From MGBC108787 sp964430695 (GTDB taxonomy: Bacteria > Bacillota_I > Bacilli_A > RF39 > UBA660), in contig CAYSFO010000038.1 in assembly GCA_964430695.1 (NCBI GenBank), positions 1 to 14,834 on the forward strand: a DNA stretch of 14,834 bases, written 5' to 3'. The notes under the pieces are model-generated. The model did no database searches and was not told the origin of the DNA. It saw only the letters and a program-made list of their open reading frames with translations. Shown here in pieces: positions 7,404 to 14,278 of this stretch. Position 1 is the stretch's first letter. Every line of letters begins with the position of its first letter. Position numbers and translations under genes: made by a program.

Positions 7404-8943
7404 ATCTAAAAGGAACAAATTCTGAATGTATAGATTTCTCATCATAACAGCCTTCAGGAATAATTGTTCCATCTGAATTTAATGAATATTGATTTACCAA
7501 ATCATATCCTGTAACTACAAATCCTTCATCTATATAATATTTATAATCTTCCATATTATAAACTTCTACAGTTTCTTCACCCTTAACTAGATAAAAAGAA
7601 GAAATACATCTTAATTCAGTCGTTCCATAATAAGAAGGCAAACCATTTTCTTGATTTTGCAGATCTTTTCCATTTTCAAAGACAACAGCATTTTCACTAT
7701 TTAAATTCACTATATCTCCAATTTCTAAAGTAGTTCCATAATAAGAATATCTATGAGTAGAAACTTCTAAATTTTCTCTTACTTTTAATAATTGAATACA
7801 AGAGTCTAAATAAGAAAGCATTTGTTGAAAATCTGTATATTGTCCTATAACATGTGCCACTGGATCACTGAAAAAATCACCATCTTTTTTATATTCAACA
7901 TGTCCTAAATACTCGGGCGCCATTCCTGGAATATAGTAGCTTCCAAGGAATAAATTTTGAACATTTTTGAGACTACAAATAGCTGCAATATCCTTTATAT
8001 TTAAGCGTTTTAATTCAACAGATATAGAATTTGGTATAGAAAAATGGGTATTTTTTGTAACGTCTACATGAGAAAAAACACATGTTAGATTTTCATTTGA
8101 AGAAGTAATCTTGACATTCCCAAGTTCTCCATTCACATCATCATAAAAATTTTTATAAAGAGCAATACGAAAATTTTCAATCTTTTCATTTAATGCAATA
8201 TTCATGTTAAATGGTTGTTCTAAACCATCTACATCCACAGAGATAGAAGAAGATTGTACTTTTCCTAATAACTTTACTTCTTCTTCAGTTATTCCAGAAT
8301 AATTTTGTTCATTAATTTGCCAAACATGAAATGTACCCATTTCGATTCTTTCTTTAGTTAAAAACTCCAGTAATATTTTTAAATTCCCTTGATTTTCAAT
8401 ATGTTCCTGCCAATATACGACTGTATCTTTTGTAGAACAATTTAAAAGAAGTTCTTTTGCTACATCTGTTGAAACATCATAAAAATAAAGTTCACTAAAT
8501 TTTTGGGCAAAAATAGATTCTGGAAGCGTTTCTTCGTATTCTACTAATTCCAATGCTAGATTTTCAACATGAGAAAGATTAACTTTCGAAAAATCAAAAC
8601 GATTATCTACATTTTTAAAATAAATTCGTGTAATAGCATTATTTTCTAACAATGTATTTAAATTTTCATAAAATTCTTCCGATAATTCTTTTTTTCCCTC
8701 ATAATGATACTTATTATAAAGACACAAATTATAATCTCCAGAATAATCAACATTCATACTTTCATTTTGAGACATTTCGCTTGCGAAATTCTTCCATTTT
8801 TCTCTTATTTCTTTTCTATCTTCTTCTGTTTCTAACTCTGATGCAACAGAATTATCTTTTGCTAATACTGGTTGCCCTTTTAAATTTGCTAAAGAAAGTC
8901 CTGCTACAAGCAACAGAGCACGATAAGTATTTTTATTTTTCAT
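7402..8943 (-). CDS. Secreted protein, paralog of the next gene upstream; unknown function
   Basis: A 513-residue exported protein. The signal peptide has a basic start, a hydrophobic core (9-20) and a likely cut after VLA (residue 28). The mature protein is acidic and aligns with the 629-aa protein upstream through many blocks: NRFDFSKV, VYWxExIExxGxLKxLLExL, GITEEE/GISEEE, ELGNxKI and NTHFSxP. Regularly spaced Leu/Ile/Phe positions in the middle look like degenerate leucine-rich or similar solenoid repeats, but I cannot name a family. The C-terminal 100 residues share YYGT/PSYYG and a final Phe-Arg-type end with the paralog. It lacks the paralog's membrane anchor, coiled coil and an insert of about 85 residues. 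SD AAAGGGGGA precedes the ATG; a strong terminator follows. Probably a secreted or wall-associated surface factor. Confidence 0.85.
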   Translation of the reverse strand: MKNKNTYRALLLVAGLSLANLKGQPVLAKDNSVASELETEEDRKEIREKWKNFASEMSQNESMNVDYSGDYNLCLYNKYHYEGKKELSEEFYENLNTLLENNAITRIYFKNVDNRFDFSKVNLSHVENLALELVEYEETLPESIFAQKFSELYFYDVSTDVAKELLLNCSTKDTVVYWQEHIENQGNLKILLEFLTKERIEMGTFHVWQINEQNYSGITEEEVKLLGKVQSSSISVDVDGLEQPFNMNIALNEKIENFRIALYKNFYDDVNGELGNVKITSSNENLTCVFSHVDVTKNTHFSIPNSISVELKRLNIKDIAAICSLKNVQNLFLGSYYIPGMAPEYLGHVEYKKDGDFFSDPVAHVIGQYTDFQQMLSYLDSCIQLLKVRENLEVSTHRYSYYGTTLEIGDIVNLNSENAVVFENGKDLQNQENGLPSYYGTTELRCISSFYLVKGEETVEVYNMEDYKYYIDEGFVVTGYDLVNQYSLNSDGTIIPEGCYDEKSIHSEFVPFR

Positions 8944-8975
8944 TTTAAAATCCCCCTTTAATAAGATTGAGCCAT

Positions 8976-9004
8976 ACTATATTCCTTCCTTGACGAAAAA
9001 TCAA
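8976..9004 (-). promoter_or_regulatory. Promoter of the 513-aa gene, homologous to the poly-G promoter
   Basis: TTGATT (8999-9004), 17-bp spacer, TATAGT (8976-8981). The spacer starts TTTCG and ends GGAAGGAA; the paralog's spacer starts TTTCGG and ends in ten G. Upstream, GGATATTTTT is also shared. The two promoters therefore appear to descend from one duplicated sequence. Confidence 0.65.
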
Positions 9005-9038
9005 CAAAAAAATATCCTGTTAAACACAATTTCCAAAA

Positions 9039-10928
9039 TTAACGCGTAAAATCATCTACTTCATATACACTTCCATCAAGTACCCAACCTTCACAAGTAT
9101 GTCCAGTAGCACTATTAGAATACTGATTATCCATTCCATAACCTATTCTTTCATATCCATCCACATAATAATTCAAATATTCATATGCATTATGAGCAAC
9201 AACTGGATTTCCGTCCTCTTGTGCTAAAACGACAGCATCTACAACTCGACCAATTTGATCATTAGACCCATAATAAGAAGGATAAGAATAATTTTCATCA
9301 ACTAAAACTGTATCTTTGGCCATATCATATATATTAGAATAAAGTCTTGCATCTGAAGTTGTATCAATAGAAGCACCAAACCCAATATAAGTTTGATTTA
9401 CAAAATATTGCATATTCTTTAATAAATTTACTTTACTATAGGTTATTTCCTCTTCATCATTTAAAGATATCGCCTTCTCTAAATCGGTAATTCCTACATT
9501 TAATGCTGTAATTTCTTGTGTTTGATATGGTTGCAAACGAGAAACTAATTTTTTAGCTATAGCAAGCACCTCTTCTGCAGATATATCTTCTTCGATTAAT
9601 GAAGTTTTTCCTTTATTTTCATTTCTTTTTTGATTGAGATTTTCTTCTAATTTTTTTAATACTCCGTTAAAGTCTCTATAAAAATACTCTTTATGTCCAT
9701 CCCAAGGATCATAATCTTCTTCATCCATTTGACCAAAATATTCCAAATTAGAGCAATAGCGTATAGCACCATTCAAATTAGCTTCAGGCCCAGGGCCAAT
9801 GTCTTCAATATAGAAGAAATATTCAACATTTGCTAAATCATAAAAAGCAGTTGTATCTGTACAATTTAAAGACTCAAAGTCAACCCATGCAGAATCTGGA
9901 AAAGAAAAGTGTGTATTTTTCGTAATATCAGCACCAAAAAAATCACAATGAAATTCTTTCCTATTCGAACGAATTTTTATATTTCCTAATTCGCTATTTA
10001 TCTTCCTATATGTATTATAAGGATATATTCTAAACTCATGAATATTGTCATTAAAAGTTAAATCTAAATTAAGCGGTTTCTTAAATCCATCTGCATATAC
10101 TGTAAGATATGATGTATTTATTTGACTTAATAAATTAAATTCTTCTTCTGAAATCCCATTATATTCTCCTTCATTATATTGAGAAACAGTAAAACGGTTC
10201 ATAGAAATATTATTTTCTATCAAATATTCTAATAGAGCTTTTAAATCTCCCTCTTTTTCTATATCTTCACTCCAATATACACTGGCATCACTTACATCAC
10301 AAGTAGAAAGTATTTTAATCGCTACAGCAAAAGGAGTATTATCAAAAGAAAGTTTTTCATATTTCTGCGTAAAATTAGAACAATCAAATGTGCCATTATA
10401 ATCGCTAAATCCCAAATCTGCAATATTAGCAAAATCTACTTTCGAAAAATCAAATCGATTATCTAACCTCCAAAAATGTAATTCATGAATATCTGCTTGT
10501 TCTATAAGTAAATTCAAACTGCGGTAAAAATCATCAGATAATTTATCCGATGCATCAAAATTTGTTTTTCCACTAATTACTAAATCACGATAAGTAGATA
10601 CTTGCCTATATATTACGGATACACTTTCATCTTCGGATATTTTTTCAGCCCATTCTTCAAAGCTCTTCATTTCATCTGTTTTCTCAGATGTTTCTAACTC
10701 TTCGAATTTCTTTTGAAGACTTTTTAAATTTTTATCAATTTCATCAATATGATCTTCAATATTTTCAAAACTTTTTTGAATATCTTCAACACTTTTTTCC
10801 AATTCTTGTAGTTTTTTGTCTATTTTTTTAATTTCTACAGTTTCTACTATTAATGAAGCGGCTATGGCAAATAGTACTATCTTAAAAATTGGACCTCTAT
10901 TTGAAGATCGTTTATTTGTTATTTTCAT
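9039..10928 (-). CDS. Membrane-anchored coiled-coil surface protein, phase-variation candidate
   Basis: A 629-residue protein with a short basic N-terminus, a transmembrane helix at about 14-30 (IFKIVLFAIAASLIV) and a coiled coil at 33-80 with clear heptads of I/L. The rest is predicted outside the cell and aligns with the 513-aa neighbour (shared NRFDFSKV, VYWSEDIEKEGDLKALLEYL, ELGNIKI, KNTHFSFP, PSYYG). A helical insert (about 445-540) has no equivalent in the neighbour. Because the N-terminal helix lacks a clear cleavage site, it is probably an anchor, with the coiled coil as a stalk that may oligomerise. No enzymatic motif is visible; adhesion or host contact is a guess. SD AAAGGGGGA precedes the ATG. 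The promoter contains a ten-G tract. No clear terminator follows, so transcription may read into the 513-aa gene. Confidence 0.85.
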   Translation of the reverse strand: MKITNKRSSNRGPIFKIVLFAIAASLIVETVEIKKIDKKLQELEKSVEDIQKSFENIEDHIDEIDKNLKSLQKKFEELETSEKTDEMKSFEEWAEKISEDESVSVIYRQVSTYRDLVISGKTNFDASDKLSDDFYRSLNLLIEQADIHELHFWRLDNRFDFSKVDFANIADLGFSDYNGTFDCSNFTQKYEKLSFDNTPFAVAIKILSTCDVSDASVYWSEDIEKEGDLKALLEYLIENNISMNRFTVSQYNEGEYNGISEEEFNLLSQINTSYLTVYADGFKKPLNLDLTFNDNIHEFRIYPYNTYRKINSELGNIKIRSNRKEFHCDFFGADITKNTHFSFPDSAWVDFESLNCTDTTAFYDLANVEYFFYIEDIGPGPEANLNGAIRYCSNLEYFGQMDEEDYDPWDGHKEYFYRDFNGVLKKLEENLNQKRNENKGKTSLIEEDISAEEVLAIAKKLVSRLQPYQTQEITALNVGITDLEKAISLNDEEEITYSKVNLLKNMQYFVNQTYIGFGASIDTTSDARLYSNIYDMAKDTVLVDENYSYPSYYGSNDQIGRVVDAVVLAQEDGNPVVAHNAYEYLNYYVDGYERIGYGMDNQYSNSATGHTCEGWVLDGSVYEVDDFTR

Positions 10929-10962
10929 CTTAAATATCCCCCTTTAATTAAGAATAGTTGCT

Positions 10963-10992
10963 ATTATACCCCCCCCCCAACCGAAAAGTCAA
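10963..10992 (-). promoter_or_regulatory. Promoter with poly-G spacer, candidate phase-variable switch
   Basis: On the minus strand TTGACT (10987-10992) and TATAAT (10963-10968) flank an 18-bp spacer, TTTCGGTT followed by ten G. Loss of one G would give the optimal 17 bp; gain or larger loss would weaken the promoter. The predicted RNA start is about 28 bases before the ATG of the 629-aa gene. Confidence 0.8.
10969..10978 (-). repeat. Homopolymeric G(10) tract
   Basis: Ten consecutive G on the minus strand, directly against the -10. It is the longest G/C homopolymer I see in this AT-rich window and a typical site of slipped-strand mispairing. Confidence 0.95.
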
Positions 10993-11006
10993 TCCCAAAA
11001 ATATCC

Positions 11007-11035
11007 TTTACATTTATATAGAATTATATTATCCT
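11007..11035 (+). promoter_or_regulatory. Possible promoter for the plus-strand small RNA
   Basis: TTTACA (11007-11012), 17-bp spacer, TATCCT (11030-11035). The -35 is one base off consensus; the -10 is two off. The RNA would begin near 11041. Confidence 0.4.
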
Positions 11036-11040
11036 TAATT

Positions 11041-11109
11041 TAAGCGAGACACTTTGTATAAGTGCTTGCACTGTTGTCAAACACTTTCCATAATGGATAG
11101 TGTTTTTTT
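11041..11109 (+). ncRNA. Candidate structured small RNA (~69 nt)
   Basis: The first hairpin pairs GCGAG and CACTT (11044-11054, with one bulged A) with AAGTG and CTTGC (11060-11069) around a 5-base loop, giving 10 pairs including one G-U. About nine bases later comes a second hairpin (11079-11105) followed by a T-run. No reading frame with an SD lies here. A small RNA with its own terminator fits; alternatively it is the remnant of a longer transcript. An 8-base segment (CAAACACT, 11078-11085) is complementary to the loop region of the leader hairpin of the nearby peptide gene. Confidence 0.4.
11079..11109 (+). terminator. Rho-independent terminator, plus strand
   Basis: AAACACT and TCCA pair with TGGA and AGTGTTT (one T-T mismatch, 3-base loop), then TTTTT. 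The T-run is only on the plus-strand side, so it stops rightward transcription although no rightward protein gene precedes it. Confidence 0.75.
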
Positions 11110-11148
11110 AATCTTTCTTTCAACCAAAACCCATCTGAATTTAATCAT

Positions 11149-11220
11149 CTAGTTAAATAGTATCAAGAGAATGATTATAACAATCAATAATAAAATAAGA
11201 ATATCTTTTTTATTAATCAT
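11149..11220 (-). CDS. Small hydrophobic peptide (23 aa)
   Basis: The translation is MINKKDILILLLIV followed by IIILLILFN, then TAG. Nearly all of residues 7-22 are Ile, Leu, Val or Phe, preceded by two Lys, so it is a single membrane-spanning helix with the N-terminus inside. GGAGGT lies 6 bases before the ATG, one of the best SD sites in the window, which argues for real translation. Candidate roles are a type I toxin-like peptide or a small membrane regulator. It sits between murB and the phase-variable surface gene, in the same direction, with its own promoter and a leader hairpin. Confidence 0.5.
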   Translation of the reverse strand: MINKKDILILLLIVIIILLILFN

Positions 11221-11245
11221 GCAGCTACCTCCATAAAATTATTTT

Positions 11246-11266
11246 AAAAAAGTAGCAAACACTACT
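11246..11266 (-). promoter_or_regulatory. Terminator-like hairpin in the leader of the 23-aa gene
   Basis: On the minus strand AGTAG, a 6-base loop TGTTTG and CTACT are followed by a run of T, 26 bases before the ATG. This could be an attenuator controlling entry into the peptide gene, or simply a short terminator. The upstream GGCAC can alternatively pair with the loop GTGTT region. Confidence 0.4.
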
Positions 11267-11286
11267 AGCGTGCCTCGCAACGACAC

Positions 11287-11314
11287 TATATAACAAGTAA
11301 TAAACAAGTGCAAA
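11287..11314 (-). promoter_or_regulatory. Promoter for the 23-aa peptide gene
   Basis: TTTGCA (11309-11314), 16-bp spacer, TATATA (11287-11292) preceded by TGT (extended -10). The RNA would start near 11280, leaving a leader of about 60 bases. Confidence 0.45.
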
Positions 11315-11347
11315 TGACCAATTTTTAAAATTCCTTTTAAAACAAAC

Positions 11348-11389
11348 AAAAATGCCTAGCAACTCCTAAAAATTCGCTAAGCATTTTTT
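11348..11389 (-). terminator. Terminator of murB, probably bidirectional
   Basis: AAAAATGC and TAGC pair with GCTA and GCATTTTT with one C-A mismatch and a 15-base loop. T-runs follow on both strands. It lies about 45 bases after the murB stop. Confidence 0.8.
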
Positions 11390-11435
11390 AAAATTGGAAC
11401 AAGTTTCAATAAATTTAATATAAATAAACTCTTTT

Positions 11436-12326
11436 TTATTCTACAAATTCTTGTTCACAAATTAAATCGATATTGTATTCTTTTTTCACTTTCTCTTTGA
11501 TTTCAGTTACTAAGTTTAAAATATCTTTCCCTGTTGCATTTCCCGTATTAATAATAAAATTAGCATGTTTTTGGCTGACCTCAGCTCCACCTATTCTTTT
11601 TCCTTTAAAACCTAACTTTTCGATTATATGTCCTACTGCATTTCCTTCAGGATTTCTAAACACAGAACCAGCAGATGGATAAGTAAGAGGTTGACTGTCT
11701 ACTCTCTTTTTTCTTCTTTCTTTTATCGTTTCAAGGATTTCTTCTACCTCTCCCTTTTCAAGAACAAATGTTGCTGCTAAACAAATATATTCTGGATGTT
11801 CTCTTAAAAAAGAACCTCGATAATAAAAGTTTATTTTTTCTCTCTCCCAAGTCTCTATTTCATAGTTAGGAGTTAAAATTTTAATTGATTCTACAACATG
11901 ACTCATATCAGAACCATAAGCTCCTGCATTTTGAACCACAGCACCACCAATCGTCCCAGGAATCCCTGTAGCAAATTCTAAACCAGTAAACCCAAGATTT
12001 GATAATTTAAGAGCACATTCTATCAAGGAAACTCCTGCACCAACAATGATTTTATTCTCTTTCATTTCTAAATTAGAAAATGCATCTAAACGTATTAATA
12101 CGCCATCAAATGTATCCTTCACAAAAACTAAATTAGAACCTTTCCCAATCACTTTATATCGTATTTTTTCTGTTCTTAAAAATTTTAACAAACGAACTAA
12201 AGATTCAATAGAATCTGGAATAACCAAATAAGACACTTTACAACTTACTTTAAAGGTTGTGTAATCTTTCACATCAATATCCTTTAAAATTTTACCAATA
12301 GACAAATCTTCTAACCTTTCTTGCAT
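11436..12326 (-). CDS. murB: UDP-N-acetylenolpyruvoylglucosamine reductase (MurB)
   Basis: An FAD enzyme that uses NADPH to reduce UDP-GlcNAc-enolpyruvate to UDP-MurNAc, the second committed step of cytosolic peptidoglycan precursor synthesis. KVIGKGSNLVF (58-68) and the GIPGTIGGAVVQNAGAYG block (from about 121) are the FAD-binding segments. YYRGSFLRE is the conserved Tyr-Arg region, YPSAGSVFRNPEG carries the catalytic Ser, and CEQEF near the end supplies the conserved Glu. The arrangement without the type I insert fits type II MurB of Gram-positive bacteria. It is 296 residues, normal length. SD AAGGAGG lies just before the ATG. A TAGAAT-like -10 at 12352-12357 is the best promoter candidate; the gene appears monocistronic. 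Confidence 0.95.
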   Translation of the reverse strand: MQERLEDLSIGKILKDIDVKDYTTFKVSCKVSYLVIPDSIESLVRLLKFLRTEKIRYKVIGKGSNLVFVKDTFDGVLIRLDAFSNLEMKENKIIVGAGVSLIECALKLSNLGFTGLEFATGIPGTIGGAVVQNAGAYGSDMSHVVESIKILTPNYEIETWEREKINFYYRGSFLREHPEYICLAATFVLEKGEVEEILETIKERRKKRVDSQPLTYPSAGSVFRNPEGNAVGHIIEKLGFKGKRIGGAEVSQKHANFIINTGNATGKDILNLVTEIKEKVKKEYNIDLICEQEFVE

Positions 12327-12427
12327 ATTTCCTCCTTTTTTACTTAAATGTATTCTAAACTACCTGATAAAAGTCATAAGTACGATACAAATTACAATAG
12401 ATAGATATTAAAATAAATTATTAAATC

Positions 12428-14122
12428 CTATTTTTTTCTTAATTTTTTTCTTTTTACTTTCGATTTATCATCCAATAACACAAGAGCATATGTTTTCCGA
12501 TTTAAAATATTAATTTGAATAGCACAAATACTAAAAACTAAAAACAATAAAGAAACAATCATTAGAATCACCCAAATACTTAAAATATGTGGTTCGCTAA
12601 ATTTAAAAAAGTTTTCACTTGGTTCTAATACACCATACTTTGTTAAATGACTAATCGTTCCAAAACTTTCATATCCCCACCTACCGGATGTAAAATAAGA
12701 GACTTTTTTGGTTAATTCTATAAAAGGCACAAACATTCCTGAAAAAAGCATTTGAATCATCATATAAAGTGGAGATAAAATAAGAGTCGTTTTTGTTTCT
12801 TTTACTAAAGAAGAAATAAATAATCCTATAATACTTGACAAGAAAGTAATAAAAAAGAAATTGATAATGAGTCCAAATAAAGTATTGGTGACTAAAATAT
12901 CTTCCGGACGGGGATCGAGATGCAAATAGACAATCGTTACACAAGCAGCTGCTTGATAAAGACAAAGAAAAGCAACAACAATAATTTTAGAAACAATATA
13001 GGACGCAAAATTTAAACCACTCATATATTCTTTCTTTAACATATCTCTTTCTTTGACAATTTCTTGAATGGTATTAAAAAGACCAAGCCATATAGAAGCA
13101 AGAGTAAAAGCGATACACATCATAGCAGCTGTAACAGGATTTAACATACTTTCTTTTTCTGTCGCTAAACAAATACAAAAAGCCATCAAAATCGCTTGCC
13201 CAAACAATAAGAGCAACATAAACTTATTATTAATTAAAGAAGAAACATATCTTTTTACTAAAGTAGCTGTCTGACTAAAAAATCCCACTCTTTTTTTGGT
13301 GTGCGTTTTTTCTCCCTCTACAATTTCAATTGTTTTTTGATTTTTGACATATTTTTGATACCATGTTTTAGAATCCGTTTTTAACATATCATAAATATCA
13401 ACAAATTCATTAACTCCAAAATATTTAAAAATATCTTTATATGGTCCAAAGTAACAAATTCTTCCTTCGGTTCCCATAAATAAAATCTTATCACATAAAT
13501 GCAAATTGGATACAGTATGTGCAGTCATAATAATTGTTTTTCCTGTATCTGCAATTTCCCTTAATTTTAACATAATCTTTTTTTCAATATTAGCATCTAA
13601 CCCACTAGTAGGTTCATCTAATAAAAATAAATTCGGATCACTTAACATTTCTGTAGCAATTGATGCTCTTTTTTTCTCTCCACCACTTAAATTTTTAATC
13701 ATTGTATTTTTTACATGAGAAAGTTCTAATGTCTTTAAAACATACCCTATTGTTTTTTTTGCTTCTTTTTTGCTAATATTTTTTACTCTTAATTTTAAAG
13801 AATACTCTAACGATTTATGCAAAGTAAGCGATTGATCTAATATTTCTTCTTGAGGAACATAAGCAATTTTTCCTTTAAAATATTCTTCTTCTTTAAGAAT
13901 ATCTAATTCATCCACATAAACCTTACCACGACTAGGCTTATTATAGCCACTTAATATATTCATTAAAGTTGTTTTTCCTGCTCCAGAACAACCAACAATA
14001 GCAATAAATTCTCCTCGTTCAATACTTAAAGATAAATCAGATAAAATCTTTTTTGGTTTATTTTGAATTAAAACTTGTTCACTAACATTATCAATAATAA
14101 CATTAAATCCATTCTCCTTCAT
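12428..14122 (-). CDS. ABC transporter, ABCG-like fused ATPase and ABC-2 membrane domain
   Basis: A 564-residue half-transporter. The N-terminal ATPase has Walker A GCSGAGKTT (44-52), Q-loop Q91, signature LSGGEKKR (145-152), Walker B LFLLDEPTSGLD (165-176) and the switch His in TAHTV (H202). A linker follows, then an ABC-2 membrane domain (about 285-545) with roughly six helices. This ATPase-first fusion matches the ABCG/White arrangement, so it should work as a dimer and probably exports something; the substrate is unknown. The basic tail (KVKRKKLRKK) is cytoplasmic. The frame extends 13 codons further upstream, but that stretch contains the promoter -10; the ATG at 14120-14122, with an AGGATG SD site, is chosen. 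Divergent from the polymerase gene. Confidence 0.88.
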   Translation of the reverse strand: MKENGFNVIIDNVSEQVLIQNKPKKILSDLSLSIERGEFIAIVGCSGAGKTTLMNILSGYNKPSRGKVYVDELDILKEEEYFKGKIAYVPQEEILDQSLTLHKSLEYSLKLRVKNISKKEAKKTIGYVLKTLELSHVKNTMIKNLSGGEKKRASIATEMLSDPNLFLLDEPTSGLDANIEKKIMLKLREIADTGKTIIMTAHTVSNLHLCDKILFMGTEGRICYFGPYKDIFKYFGVNEFVDIYDMLKTDSKTWYQKYVKNQKTIEIVEGEKTHTKKRVGFFSQTATLVKRYVSSLINNKFMLLLLFGQAILMAFCICLATEKESMLNPVTAAMMCIAFTLASIWLGLFNTIQEIVKERDMLKKEYMSGLNFASYIVSKIIVVAFLCLYQAAACVTIVYLHLDPRPEDILVTNTLFGLIINFFFITFLSSIIGLFISSLVKETKTTLILSPLYMMIQMLFSGMFVPFIELTKKVSYFTSGRWGYESFGTISHLTKYGVLEPSENFFKFSEPHILSIWVILMIVSLLFLVFSICAIQINILNRKTYALVLLDDKSKVKRKKLRKK

Positions 14123-14144
14123 AACAACACATCCTATTGTCATC

Positions 14145-14153
14145 ATTATAACA
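14145..14153 (-). promoter_or_regulatory. Extended -10 promoter of the ABC transporter gene
   Basis: TGTTATAAT on the minus strand is an extended -10 with a perfect TATAAT; the -35 region (14168-14173, TTCTAA) is poor. The leader would be about 16 bases. Confidence 0.55.
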
Positions 14154-14218
14154 TGAAACAAAAAAAATTAGAATTTATTAAAATGAAACCTCCTACATTT
14201 TTTGTTAAATCTTACCAG

Positions 14219-14246
14219 TTGCATAATTAAACACTTTTGCTATAAT
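14219..14246 (+). promoter_or_regulatory. Promoter of the Y-family polymerase gene
   Basis: TTGCAT (14219-14224), 16-bp spacer ending in TGC, TATAAT (14241-14246). This is a strong extended -10 promoter. The predicted start lies inside the LexA-like box. Confidence 0.7.
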
Positions 14247-14254
14247 TAAATAAA

Positions 14255-14268
14255 TAAACGTTTGTTCG
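14255..14268 (+). promoter_or_regulatory. LexA (DinR)-like SOS box
   Basis: TAAAC, four bases GTTT, GTTCG. Against the Bacillus-type box CGAAC-N4-GTTCG it matches 8 of 10 defined bases, with one perfect half-site. It lies between the -10 and the SD, where a bound repressor would block transcription. The downstream gene is a Y-family polymerase, a classic SOS target. Confidence 0.5.
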
Positions 14269-14278
14269 GAGGAAAAAT

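Larger units (their letters stand above)
10993..11435. other. Intergenic region with small RNA and small peptide candidates
   Basis: This gap without a large gene lies between the poly-G promoter and murB. From low to high coordinates it holds a plus-strand promoter, a two-hairpin small RNA candidate ending in a terminator, a minus-strand 23-codon hydrophobic reading frame with a strong SD, a terminator-like hairpin in that gene's leader, its promoter, and the murB terminator. Each is listed separately. Confidence 0.7.

Noticed and set aside
7347..7472. Upstream extension of the alkD-like frame by 42 codons
   Set aside because: It would run through a strong terminator and the end of the preceding gene, has no SD and shows no family similarity.
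8652..8948. Plus-strand 98-codon open frame
   Set aside because: It is antisense to the 513-aa gene's signal peptide region, with no SD or promoter and Phe/Tyr/Leu bias expected from the complement of AT-rich coding DNA.
9005..9038. Terminator between the two paralogous genes
   Set aside because: Only a 5-bp AT stem (GTTAA/TTAAC) with a long loop is possible before a T-run, too weak to call, so read-through from the 629-aa gene remains possible.
11041..11110. tRNA or known riboswitch in the intergenic region
   Set aside because: No cloverleaf, T-loop TTCNA motif or CCA-type acceptor fits; only two simple hairpins are supported.
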